NCBI RefSeq assembly: GCF_024710485.1
Contig: NZ_JANJUQ010000030.1
Location: 62,001-126,000, forward strand
DNA: 64,000 nt
From: Flavobacterium sp.
GTDB lineage: Bacteria; Bacteroidota; Bacteroidia; Flavobacteriales; Flavobacteriaceae
Reading direction: 5' to 3'
The notes below the pieces were generated by a model. That model was not told the DNA's origin. It did not search any database and saw only the letters and a program-made list of their open reading frames with translations. A program made the position numbers and the translations under genes. This document shows positions 51,722-62,682 of this stretch, piece after piece (position 1 is the stretch's first letter; each line of letters starts with the position of its first letter).

Positions 51722-54339
51722 GGTTTTAAATGTTTTGAAAGGGTGAAAATGATCGAAGTGCCTTTATTGATCTCCGATTTTATCCATATTTTTCCATTGT
51801 GGATATCGACAATTTTTTTGCAATGGGCCAGTCCGATACCGAAGCCACTGTACTCATGTGAAGTGTGTAATCTTCTGAAAATTTGAAAAATCTGCTCAAA
51901 ATATTTTTCCTCGATGCCGATTCCGTTATCGGTTACTTTAAATTGCCAGTATTCTCTCAATTCTTTGGCTTCTATAGATACTATTGGAGCGGTCTTTTCT
52001 TTTCTGAATTTCAGTGCATTACTGATTAGATTTTGGAATAACAATCTAATGAAAATGGGATAGCATTCAATTACAGGAAGTGATTTAAAAGAAATTTCCG
52101 CATTCGTTTCTTTAATGTTAACGGAAAGATCTTCCAATACCTCAGTTAAGGTTTCATTCAGATTGAGTAATTGGGTTTCATTACCTTTATTGATTCTGTT
52201 GTACTCTAATAAGCCTGAAATAAGAAATCGCATTCTGTTGGCCGAATTATTGATAAAATTCAGGAATAGATTGCCTTCCTCATTTAATTGTTGGCTGAAT
52301 TCTTTCATCAACAAATCCGAATAGCTGATAATAGTAAGAAGCGGTTCTTGTAGATCATGTGAAGCGATGTAGTTAAACTGCTCCAATTCGGTATTTTGAC
52401 GCTTTAGAATTTCGTTTTGAAGTTGAATTTGTTTTTCTTTTTCTTTTCGACTGCTGATATCACGGATAAAAACAAAATATTTGTATTTATAGTCTAAATC
52501 ATCAACGGCAATCAATGTCAGCTCAATAGGAAATGTTTTTTTATGTCGATCAATCGCCATTAAATCCAAAGTGGTATTTGCCTTACCCGATAATTCTACT
52601 TTTTTAAAGAAATCGCTGATTTCAAAGCAATTATTTTCATCGGAAAGAATCAGTTCAGGAAGGTTTTTACCGATGACTTCGTTGAGCGACCAACCAAATA
52701 TTTTCTCAGCTTTTGTATTCCAAAATGAAATTGTGCAATCTTCGTTGATAATAACAATTCCTTCCATCGAAGATTGCATAATCAAGTTGTTTTGCTTTTC
52801 GGTTTTTGATAGTAGGCTTTGTAGGTTTTTGATATCGGAGATGTCAATCCCGTAGCCTATCATATAAGCAAGCTCGCCTTCGACATAAAAAGGGAAAAAC
52901 CTTCTCAAGATGTAGAATGTTCGGTCTCCTCTAATCACCTCATCCACCCATTCTACTTGTTTTCCTTTTTTTTTGGCTTCCTGAAAATACGTTTCTCGTT
53001 GGATGGCCATATCGTTATTAATCCCTTTTTTTCTACAATAATCAAAATTGTTTTTACCTATCATCCATTGGCGTAAATCCGGATCGGATATGCCATTAGG
53101 ATTGATAAAAAGATAGTTGTGATTTTTGTCAAAAACCGCTATATCCGCTGGTAAATTAAAAAGCACGGAGTCGTTAAACTCATTGCGTTTCTTGATTTCA
53201 AAATCGGCTATTTTTTGTTGTGAGATGTCCCAAACAATACCATTAAATACCATTTTACTGTTTTGAAAAACCGGAGTGGCACTCGCTTCAAACCATTTGA
53301 TACTGTTGTCTCTCAATATCATCCGACCGGTAAACTTAAAAGGCTCGTTGTATGAGATAGATTGTTGTGTAGCTTCAAGAAATGAAGGAATGTCTTCAGG
53401 GTGTATGCGCAATCGGGTTAACCAAGACTTGTAATGTGTTAGTATATTAAATCCGAAAATTTCCTGAAATGAATTGCTCACATGGTGGAAATAATGAACT
53501 TTATTTTTGAGTACATGAAACTGAAATAAAGCAACCGGCAGATGCTTTTGGAAAAAATCAATTTGAGATTTTTTTTCCTCAATGACAATTTTATCTTTTA
53601 GTTTTTCAGTTATATCATTGCAAATCAGTAAGTAGTAGTGTTTGTTTTCGAAGTTTCTTTTTTGAAAATCAATTAACAAATGTTTTTTTTTGATTTTTTC
53701 ACTAAACTTAAAATCATTTTTCTTGTCGACTTTTTGTAAAATTTCCGACCATTTTACAGCGTTTTGGAAATATTTAAAAATCTCCCAAATACATTTTTCA
53801 CTCAAATTGGCATCGGAGATTTTAACCATTTTTTGGGCAGCAGAGTTTTTGTAAACTAATTTTCCGTCTGAGTTAAAAACAAAAACTCCTTCTTTAATTT
53901 GATGGATGAATGCTTCAAAGAGACCAAGTTTCTTTTTTATGGAAGTCAGATTTTCATCAGTTTGTTTTTTGTTTGGTACTGTTTTATTAAAAGTAATGAT
54001 GTAGTACTCTTTTTCTCGAGTAAATAAAGAAAAGTTTAATTCGAGTTCAACCAAGTTGCCCTCAAGATCAGCAACTTTTTTTTGTGTGTTGAAAGGAAAA
54101 GATATGTTGTTAAAATTAATTTCCGAAATCAAAGAATCTATGACGCTATTGGGGAATATTGAAAGTATATTTTGTGCTTTTTGATTGATAAAAATGCACT
54201 CTCTCTCATCGTTAAAAGCAATAACAGACAAGGGTAATACTTGTAGGATTGATGAGATATTTTGTTCCAAATGGTGCATTTTCCTGTGTCTAGACTCATT
54301 TTTTCTCAAATTTAGAATCCTAATTTTTGCCTTTAGCAA
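51718..54339 (-). CDS. Soluble hybrid-free multi-PAS sensor histidine kinase (kinase 1)
   Basis: The 873-residue protein has no membrane segment. About five PAS-type domains can be placed in order (near 25-125, 150-255, 265-385, 395-510, 525-640), then a coiled coil, a HisKA domain with the phospho-acceptor His in IASHDLQEPLLTI (about 665), and a HATPase with NLISNALKFRKE, DNGIGIEEKYF and GFGIGLAHCKK. It is cytoplasmic and probably reads redox, ligands or gas. It overlaps its receiver by 4 nt. The start could be the ATG at 54279 (MHHLEQNISS) rather than 54339. Confidence 0.9.
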   Translation of the reverse strand: MLKAKIRILNLRKNESRHRKMHHLEQNISSILQVLPLSVIAFNDERECIFINQKAQNILSIFPNSVIDSLISEINFNNISFPFNTQKKVADLEGNLVELELNFSLFTREKEYYIITFNKTVPNKKQTDENLTSIKKKLGLFEAFIHQIKEGVFVFNSDGKLVYKNSAAQKMVKISDANLSEKCIWEIFKYFQNAVKWSEILQKVDKKNDFKFSEKIKKKHLLIDFQKRNFENKHYYLLICNDITEKLKDKIVIEEKKSQIDFFQKHLPVALFQFHVLKNKVHYFHHVSNSFQEIFGFNILTHYKSWLTRLRIHPEDIPSFLEATQQSISYNEPFKFTGRMILRDNSIKWFEASATPVFQNSKMVFNGIVWDISQQKIADFEIKKRNEFNDSVLFNLPADIAVFDKNHNYLFINPNGISDPDLRQWMIGKNNFDYCRKKGINNDMAIQRETYFQEAKKKGKQVEWVDEVIRGDRTFYILRRFFPFYVEGELAYMIGYGIDISDIKNLQSLLSKTEKQNNLIMQSSMEGIVIINEDCTISFWNTKAEKIFGWSLNEVIGKNLPELILSDENNCFEISDFFKKVELSGKANTTLDLMAIDRHKKTFPIELTLIAVDDLDYKYKYFVFIRDISSRKEKEKQIQLQNEILKRQNTELEQFNYIASHDLQEPLLTIISYSDLLMKEFSQQLNEEGNLFLNFINNSANRMRFLISGLLEYNRINKGNETQLLNLNETLTEVLEDLSVNIKETNAEISFKSLPVIECYPIFIRLLFQNLISNALKFRKEKTAPIVSIEAKELREYWQFKVTDNGIGIEEKYFEQIFQIFRRLHTSHEYSGFGIGLAHCKKIVDIHNGKIWIKSEINKGTSIIFTLSKHLKP

Positions 54340-54614
54340 TTTTAGGCTTAACGGTAGCTTTATTTATTTCAGTGGTAATTATATATAGACGAACGGTATA
54401 AATAGCTATTTTATTACAATTAACATTTGTTTAATCTTCCTGTTTTTTGAATCTCTATTTTCATTCGTCGAAAGATTTAAACCGCTAGCGGAAATAACTT
54501 CGTGTTTTATCTAATCCTAATTCTTAAAATTTAAAAAATGTAATAAATTGTTAGAGATGCGTCTATTTTGTCGCTTCTTTAAATCTAAGTCTTACATTTT
54601 TAAAAAGTTTTTCT
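54340..54614. other. Divergent intergenic region between kinase 1 and the FIST operon
   Basis: This 275-bp region must hold both promoters of the two divergent signalling operons. Candidate features: CTATTTTG, and TACATTTT as a weak -7 close to the FIST start; and a perfect 10-bp GC palindrome CCGCTAGCGG (54482-54491) that stands out in AT-rich DNA. No small gene or hairpin terminator was found. Confidence 0.5.
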
Positions 54615-55799
54615 ATGCTCCAATTTTACTCTGCTTCAACAAGAATAGTCAACACCAAAAGGGGTGTGGCCGAATGTTTGGAAATTGCTTGTCAAAGCGA
54701 TTACGAAAACGTTGATTTACTGATTTTTCACGCTTCTATTGGTCATGACTTTGATGCTATTTTAGCCGAATCTAAACGATTAGCACCTAATGCCGATGTT
54801 GTGGCTGCCTCTTGTTGTGGTGTTGTTGGAAGAGAAGGGGTGAGCGAATCAATGAAAGATATCGCAATGATGGCCATCAAGGGAAAAGATTACGCCTTGG
54901 CTTCAACGGATGGTTTGTACGGATACAATTCTTACGAGAAGGCTTTAGAGTTGGCGCAAAATTTAGCCTCACAAAAACAAGGAATCAATATGATTTATTT
55001 TTTGGGATCAGGTATTGATATCAATAACGATTTATGCATTAGAGCTTTTGAAGAGGTTTTTGGTTCTGAAGTAACCATTTTCGGAGCCACATCGTCTGAT
55101 AACATGAAGGGTTATGTAAGTTATCAAGCCATTAATGATGTGGTTTATGAACACGGTGCATTTGCGATAGGTTTCTGCGATCCAACACTAACGGTAGACA
55201 CTCAAGCTACTCACGGATTTATTGCTATCGGAGAACCTATGGTAGTTACCAAATCCGAAGGGCACATCATTAAAGAGCTTAACGGAAGACCGGCTTGGAC
55301 TGAGTATTTAAACCGTTTGGGATTAACAGATAAATCCGATTGTGGGAATACCATTCCTATTGGTGCTTTAGCAGAACAATTGTCTCCTGAATTAGCTAAA
55401 GAATATGGAAACAACCACATTTTGCGTGTGGTAACCAAACACGTTGGTGAGGAAATGTACTATGCTACTACTTGTCCTGAGGGAACTGAACTTTGGTTAA
55501 CAGTTCGGGATGAGGAAGTTATCTTTAACGAAATGGAGCGTATTGTAGAATGTATCAACACTCGAAATAATGGCAAAAAGCCGGTAGCAGTCTTTCATGC
55601 CGATTGTTTGGCCAGAGGTCGTTTTTTAACAGACAGAATCTTGAAAGAAGAATTAGTCTTTAAAATGCAAGCTCCTTTTTATGCTGAAAACGGTTGTCCT
55701 CCATGGTTAGGGATGTATGGCTTTGGAGAGTTTGCTCGTTTAGGAAATAAAAATACATATCACAATTACACTACCGCACTCTATGTAATCTACCGATAA
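54615..55799 (+). CDS. Stand-alone FIST-domain (FIST_N/FIST_C) sensor protein
   Basis: The 394-residue protein contains FIST_N (about 20-215; LIFHASIGHDFDAIL, GATSSDNMKGY) and FIST_C (about 225-375; GFIAIGEPMVVTKSEGHIIKEL, FHADCLARGRF). FIST domains bind small ligands. In Pseudomonas and Vibrio, FIST proteins called NosP bind heme and nitric oxide and control a co-transcribed kinase. Here a soluble PAS kinase follows after 1 nt, fitting that arrangement. Heme binding is inferred only; His residues in HASIGHD, YEHGAF, THGFIA and NNHILRVV are possible ligands. No transmembrane segment. Confidence 0.9.
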   Translation: MLQFYSASTRIVNTKRGVAECLEIACQSDYENVDLLIFHASIGHDFDAILAESKRLAPNADVVAASCCGVVGREGVSESMKDIAMMAIKGKDYALASTDGLYGYNSYEKALELAQNLASQKQGINMIYFLGSGIDINNDLCIRAFEEVFGSEVTIFGATSSDNMKGYVSYQAINDVVYEHGAFAIGFCDPTLTVDTQATHGFIAIGEPMVVTKSEGHIIKELNGRPAWTEYLNRLGLTDKSDCGNTIPIGALAEQLSPELAKEYGNNHILRVVTKHVGEEMYYATTCPEGTELWLTVRDEEVIFNEMERIVECINTRNNGKKPVAVFHADCLARGRFLTDRILKEELVFKMQAPFYAENGCPPWLGMYGFGEFARLGNKNTYHNYTTALYVIYR

Positions 55800-55800
55800 G

Positions 55801-58308
55801 ATGTTCCCAATGAAAACCAGAAATAATTTCGATTCGTTGCTTAGGGAATACCAAGAATTACAGTTGCGTGTAACTCGTTTTTCCTATATAGAGCAACAGC
55901 TAATAAACGCTCAAGACAAACTTGATCACGAGTTGGTTTTGTATAAGCGGTTGAATAAGTTCAGCAATAATGCTCTAAAAAGCAAAAAGCTGGAAGATTT
56001 TTTAACCATGGCTGTAGAAGGAATTGTGGATGTGTTGGAAGTAGAATCAGCTGCAATCTTAATTGTAGAAAATCAATCCGGGAATAGTATTTTCTTCAGC
56101 GAAAGTATTCACTTTGATACAAAAGAAGATCAAAGTAAAGTGTCTGAAGATTTGTTGAATTTGGCCGAAATAGTCGGAAAGGCAAAATCACTGATTATCT
56201 CTTCCAGACGATTGAAGTTATTAAATTATCTGTCGGACTATTCAGATGCCGTGTTTCATGCGGCCGTCGATTCAAACCTGAATATTTCGGTTTATCTTAT
56301 CGGATTAGTGTCTGAAAAAAAAGCACCTTTCTATGAAAAATTGTACGACAAACACGAAACTATTTTCAGCTTGTTTACCCAGCAATTTCTTTCAATATTA
56401 ACCAGCTTTTACCAAAATAGAAAAATACAAGATCAAATAGCCAAAATTTCAAGTTCTGAAATTGAACTTAAAAAGTTATCACTCATTGCTACCAAAACCA
56501 AAAACGGTGTTATCATTACCGATGAAAAAGACATTATAGAATGGGTTAATGAATCGTTTGTAAAAATGTCGGGTTATTTATTTGAAGATGTTTACGGAAA
56601 GCAAACCAAAGATTTGTTTGACAACTTTATTGTTGATTTTTCCGAAAAGAAAAGGATTTTTAAAGCCCTCAAAAACAAGCAAAATATCGAACTCACGCTA
56701 CTCAACAATACTAAGGACGGTAAGTTGTATTACAGCCAAATCGAAATTATTCCTGTGTTTGATGAGCTCAAAAGACACATCAATTACATTTTTGTCATCA
56801 AGGACATTACAAACGAAGTCGAGTTTAAAGCAGAAATTCTAAGAATGAATTCCCGATTTGAATTGATTTCAGACAAATCACAAATCGGAATTTGGGAATG
56901 GAACAAAGAAGTAAATGATTCGACTTGGAACAACATATTGATTAAGCAATACGGTGCCGAAAAGCATTCCATCAAAGAAGGCTTTTATGCTTTTTGGCTG
57001 AACTCTTTGCATCCCGATGATAAGAAAAGAGTCATCGAAAATCGAGATAGACTCCTTAATTGTGAAATCGACAGTATTGAGCAAGATTATAGAGTTATTC
57101 GTCAAAACGACCAATCGGTTCGGTATCTGAAAACGCTAACCATAGGTGAAAAAGATGCCAAAGGAGAAGTAATTCGTTTGGTAGGAAGTTCAATAGACAT
57201 AACCGACAAAAAACGAGCCGAGGAAAAAGTAGCTTCATTGAAACAATTTTATGAAAGTATAATCAATCATTTACCAAACAAAATTGCGGTATTTAATGCT
57301 TCATGTGAGTTAATCTATTTTAACCAAGCAATGTCTGACTGTAATCCGTTTTGGGGTGATTTTCTTTTTAAATCAATTTATGACGTACATCCCGAAGAAA
57401 CTAATCAAACCACAGTTAATAAGCTGATTTTCCATATCCAAAATGCTATTAACAGCAAATCAGCAGTCAAGTATGAAGAAGTAATTGTCAAAGACGAAAA
57501 TGAAATCGAATTACTTAACACAGTCCTGCCTTTTTTTAGAGAAGATAAATTGGAGTACATTATCTTATCCGGTGTAGACATTAGTGAACTTAATAAAATT
57601 CAAAAAGACTTGCTCAAAAATAACTTTGAGCTGCAAAAGGTCAATTCAGAACTCGACAACTTTGTTTATAGAGTATCACACGATTTAAGATCTCCGTTGC
57701 TTTCTATTAAAGGATTAATTTCTTTAATAGATTTTGATGAAGTCAATCCAAGCTTGGCGGAATACATTAAATTAATTGAGAATAGCGCTAGTAGAATGGA
57801 TTCCTCTATTCAAGATATTTTGGAGTACTCCAGAAATTCACGATTAGAAGTCAAACACGAAGAAGTTAATCTCAAAGAAATGGTTTTTGAAATATTTGAT
57901 GATACCAAATATTCAGCAGATTCAAAAATCGATTTAATCTATGAAAGTAGTATTTCTGACAGCATCATAACCGACAAATTCCGAATAGGTGTATTGCTCA
58001 AAAATTTAATAGGAAACTCGGTTAAGTACAAACGAAACAATGTAAACTCTTTTGTCAAGTTTTCACTGACTAAGAACAATAAAATGATTACCATAACAAT
58101 TACAGATAATGGTAAGGGAATCGAAAAAGAAAGTCTGTCTAAAGTTTTTGAAATGTTCTACAGAGGCTGTAGCGACAGTGTAGGGTCTGGTTTGGGACTC
58201 TACATCTGTAAAGAGATTATAGAAAAACTTGAAGGAACCATAACCTTAAAATCGAAATATGGACTAGGAACCGAAATCAATATAAAACTACCACTAAACA
58301 AATTATGA
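55801..58308 (+). CDS. Soluble GAF/multi-PAS sensor histidine kinase (kinase 2)
   Basis: The 835-residue protein is soluble. Order: N-terminal coiled coil (about 1-55), GAF-like domain (about 60-215; LEVESAAILIVEN), three PAS-type domains (near 225-345, 350-475, 485-595), HisKA with phospho-acceptor His in RVSHDLRSPLLSI (about 630), HATPase with NLIGNSVKYKRN, DNGKGIEKESL and GSGLGLYICKE. It begins 1 nt after the FIST gene and overlaps the following receiver by 4 nt, so the FIST sensor, kinase and receiver probably form one pathway. Confidence 0.9.
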   Translation: MFPMKTRNNFDSLLREYQELQLRVTRFSYIEQQLINAQDKLDHELVLYKRLNKFSNNALKSKKLEDFLTMAVEGIVDVLEVESAAILIVENQSGNSIFFSESIHFDTKEDQSKVSEDLLNLAEIVGKAKSLIISSRRLKLLNYLSDYSDAVFHAAVDSNLNISVYLIGLVSEKKAPFYEKLYDKHETIFSLFTQQFLSILTSFYQNRKIQDQIAKISSSEIELKKLSLIATKTKNGVIITDEKDIIEWVNESFVKMSGYLFEDVYGKQTKDLFDNFIVDFSEKKRIFKALKNKQNIELTLLNNTKDGKLYYSQIEIIPVFDELKRHINYIFVIKDITNEVEFKAEILRMNSRFELISDKSQIGIWEWNKEVNDSTWNNILIKQYGAEKHSIKEGFYAFWLNSLHPDDKKRVIENRDRLLNCEIDSIEQDYRVIRQNDQSVRYLKTLTIGEKDAKGEVIRLVGSSIDITDKKRAEEKVASLKQFYESIINHLPNKIAVFNASCELIYFNQAMSDCNPFWGDFLFKSIYDVHPEETNQTTVNKLIFHIQNAINSKSAVKYEEVIVKDENEIELLNTVLPFFREDKLEYIILSGVDISELNKIQKDLLKNNFELQKVNSELDNFVYRVSHDLRSPLLSIKGLISLIDFDEVNPSLAEYIKLIENSASRMDSSIQDILEYSRNSRLEVKHEEVNLKEMVFEIFDDTKYSADSKIDLIYESSISDSIITDKFRIGVLLKNLIGNSVKYKRNNVNSFVKFSLTKNNKMITITITDNGKGIEKESLSKVFEMFYRGCSDSVGSGLGLYICKEIIEKLEGTITLKSKYGLGTEINIKLPLNKL

Positions 58309-58712
58309 GAATGAAATACATACTTATTGATGATGATCCAATTATTAATTTGGTGCACAAAAAAGTAATTATGAAAACGGATTTAGAGGCCGAGGTAGCC
58401 GATTTTATTTCCGGAAGAAAGGCCCTCGATTATTTTCAAAGCAAACAGGGGCAATTAGCAGATATTGTATTGCTCGATATTAATATGCCCGAAATGAATG
58501 GCTTTGAATTCCTCGACGCTCTGCTCAAAAATAAAAATATCGATTGCAATAAACTCAAAATCTTTATATTAACCTCTTCTCTGAATGTAAAAGATAAAGA
58601 GCAGGCCGGAAAATATCCAATTCTCAAAGGCTACTTAGAAAAACCCTTAAACATTTTAAATTTTAAAGAACTTATTCAACAAGGTTTTAATTTTCAAGGA
58701 TATACGGTATAG
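58305..58712 (+). CDS. Single-domain response regulator (receiver only), plus-strand pair
   Basis: The 135-residue protein is a CheY-like receiver: ILIDDDPIINLVHKK, acceptor Asp in IVLLDINMPEMNG (about 60), ILTSSLNV and YLEKPLN. It has no output domain. Its ATG overlaps the kinase stop (ATGA). The IINLVHKK segment resembles the one in kinase 1's partner (SVNYFHRR), and both look like Rcp1-type receivers, so the two pairs are likely paralogous duplicates that have diverged. Confidence 0.9.
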   Translation: MRMKYILIDDDPIINLVHKKVIMKTDLEAEVADFISGRKALDYFQSKQGQLADIVLLDINMPEMNGFEFLDALLKNKNIDCNKLKIFILTSSLNVKDKEQAGKYPILKGYLEKPLNILNFKELIQQGFNFQGYTV

Positions 58713-58758
58713 CGATTTTTTATTCTAATGCTAAAACATAGTGATTGGTGTATATTTT

Positions 58759-58775
58759 GATAGTTTTTTTCTATC
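58759..58775. promoter_or_regulatory. Inverted repeat upstream of katG
   Basis: GATAG-N7-CTATC (58759-58775), flanked by TTT and GCAAA that extend it imperfectly. It lies 75 nt before the katG ATG. Possible operator for a peroxide- or metal-responsive regulator; speculative. Confidence 0.35.
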
Positions 58776-58831
58776 GCAAATAATTTTTTGATAAGTCATT
58801 TCTCTTTAACTTAGCAGAAAACAATTTGTAA

Positions 58832-61145
<2,314 letters not shown>

Positions 61146-61183
61146 TTTTTTGCCGTTAGACCGCTGTTGTACGTTCGTATTTC

Positions 61184-62248
61184 TTAAAATTGCTTTTCAA
61201 AAGTCTTTCCGTTAAACTTAAATATAGTTCCATCTGCCATTCCAAAAAGCAAATTGTTTTTGTTGTCTTTATAAATGGTCCAAATCATTGGTTTAGATGG
61301 ATTGTCGCTAACGGAATAGTTTGTTAACGTTTTACCGTCATATTTCCATGCTCCAGTATATACATCTCCAAACCAAATATTACCTTCTGAATCTTCTTCA
61401 ATAGCAAAAGGGTGTCCCAATGTGCCGGGTTGTGATTTAGTATCTCCTCTTCTTGTGCTTGTTGGGTGGATTAAATGATGCTTTTCAGAAAAATTCATGA
61501 TAGAATTCCCTTCCATTAGCAAAACGCCAATTCCATTATTTCCTATCCAAATTCGTCCTTTTGAATCGGCTAATACGCTTCTTATATGCAATTGCTCATT
61601 ATCTTTTAGGTTTAAATTTTCAGCATCAAAGCGGATTACCATTTTGTCATCATAACGGAATAGTGCAGCATAAGTGGCAATCCAAACGTTTCCGTCTTTA
61701 TCTTTTGAGATACCCGTAACACCATAAGATGTATAAGGATTTTTATTTTTGGGTTTTGGGAAAGTCAAATAGTTCATATGCATTCCGTCAAAACGATTGA
61801 TTCCGTCTTCTTCCCAAGCATAAAACCATAAATCTCCTTTGGTTTTATGCCAATCCAATAGTGGATTGTTATTTTTAGATGGATAATTCGTAAACTTCCT
61901 GTCGTCATATACACTTATTCCGTTGGCTGTTCCAAACCAAATTCTTCCATATTCGTCCTCTTGGATAGAACGGATTTGATTGTCGGATAAACCGTCATTC
62001 GCAGTAAAGTATTCAAATGATTTTCCATCATAAAAGCTGACCCCTTCCATATGACTTCCAATCCAATAATTGCCTTTGCTGTCTTGAAAGATAGCACGTA
62101 TTGCAGAAGTGAATTTTAAGGTGTCGGTTTTTGAGTTTACTGCTAATAAAGGCTTGTTCGTTTCTTTTTCTGTTGATTTCTTTTCAACGCAAGAAAAGTT
62201 TAGTGTCAATAGGAGTATTAGATAAATCAATTTTATTTTTTTGTTCAT
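61184..62248 (-). CDS. Two-component regulator propeller-repeat lipoprotein
   Basis: The 354-residue product has a lipoprotein signal (LNFSC, Cys at about 20) and then a beta-propeller made of Reg_prop-type repeats of about 40-45 residues: GNYWIGSHMEGVSFYDG, GRIWFGTANGISVYDD, GNVWIATYAALFRYDD, GRIWIGNNGIG, and GNIWFGDVYTGAWKYDG. In hybrid two-component systems such propellers sense carbohydrates, but this protein stops after the propeller, with no kinase or DNA-binding part. Bracketed by the two direct repeats; reads opposite to katG. Confidence 0.85.
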   Translation of the reverse strand: MNKKIKLIYLILLLTLNFSCVEKKSTEKETNKPLLAVNSKTDTLKFTSAIRAIFQDSKGNYWIGSHMEGVSFYDGKSFEYFTANDGLSDNQIRSIQEDEYGRIWFGTANGISVYDDRKFTNYPSKNNNPLLDWHKTKGDLWFYAWEEDGINRFDGMHMNYLTFPKPKNKNPYTSYGVTGISKDKDGNVWIATYAALFRYDDKMVIRFDAENLNLKDNEQLHIRSVLADSKGRIWIGNNGIGVLLMEGNSIMNFSEKHHLIHPTSTRRGDTKSQPGTLGHPFAIEEDSEGNIWFGDVYTGAWKYDGKTLTNYSVSDNPSKPMIWTIYKDNKNNLLFGMADGTIFKFNGKTFEKQF

Positions 62249-62620
62249 TTCGGATTTTTATAGGGGCACAAAGTTTCACAGCTTCATGACTTTTGTGAAG
62301 CCGGTAAGCTCAGTGCTTACGGCTAAGATAAAAGTTTTTATGTTAATACGTTGTATTCAAGATTAATTGTGAGCACGGATTGCAAATTCGCGCTATCGGG
62401 TTTAGCTTAATATTGATTAAAGTTATGTAATGAAATAGGAGGTCACCAGACCTCCTATTTTGTATATCATTTGTGGTTGTCGAACGCGAAAGGATTCGCG
62501 CACGAGCGGGGGATAAGTGATAAGTTTTTTCTTGTCCCTTTTTCTTTTAATCTGATAACAATCGAAATTGATTTTCAGTCTGTTTCGAAGTCTCTGGAGT
62601 CTAAAACTTTTTTATTATAT
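62249..62620. other. Long non-coding spacer between the propeller and amidohydrolase genes
   Basis: No convincing gene. It contains two hairpins in sequence unlike its neighbours (CTTCA/TGAAG near 62283-62300, and AGCCGGTAAGC/GCTTACGGCT near 62299-62324), a run of GC-richer words (GCAAATTCGCGCTATCGGG), and then repeat B. The track's ORF 62471-62686 lies mostly in repeat B and ordinary spacer and is judged spurious. Confidence 0.6.
62401..62513. repeat. Direct repeat B (second copy of the katG-tail sequence)
   Basis: Roughly 80% identical to repeat A. Its hairpin AAATAGGAGGTC/GACCTCCTATTT is still a perfect 12-bp stem although one A-T pair has become T-A relative to A: a compensatory change suggesting the fold has been preserved in both copies. 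Confidence 0.8.
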
Positions 62621-62652
62621 AAAAAAACCACTCACTTTCGCGAATGGTTTTT
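62621..62652 (-). terminator. Terminator of the amidohydrolase gene
   Basis: Arms AAAAACCA/TGGTTTTT; on the minus strand it leads into a T tract. It lies about 30 nt beyond the stop. Confidence 0.65.
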
Positions 62653-62682
62653 ACTTCGTACTTCGTACTTTTCACTTCGTCC
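62653..62682. repeat. Word-like spacer repeat (ACTTCGTACTTCGT type)
   Basis: Words ACTTCGT recur three times in about 28 nt (ACTTCGTACTTCGTACTTTTCACTTCG). Same class of spacer as those at 27.4, 45.1, 46.7 and 47.1 kb but different words. Confidence 0.55.

Noticed and set aside
61184-62248. Truncated hybrid two-component sensor
   Set aside because: The propeller protein has a normal lipoprotein start, a proper stop and no trace of kinase sequence downstream; it reads as a complete propeller-only protein.
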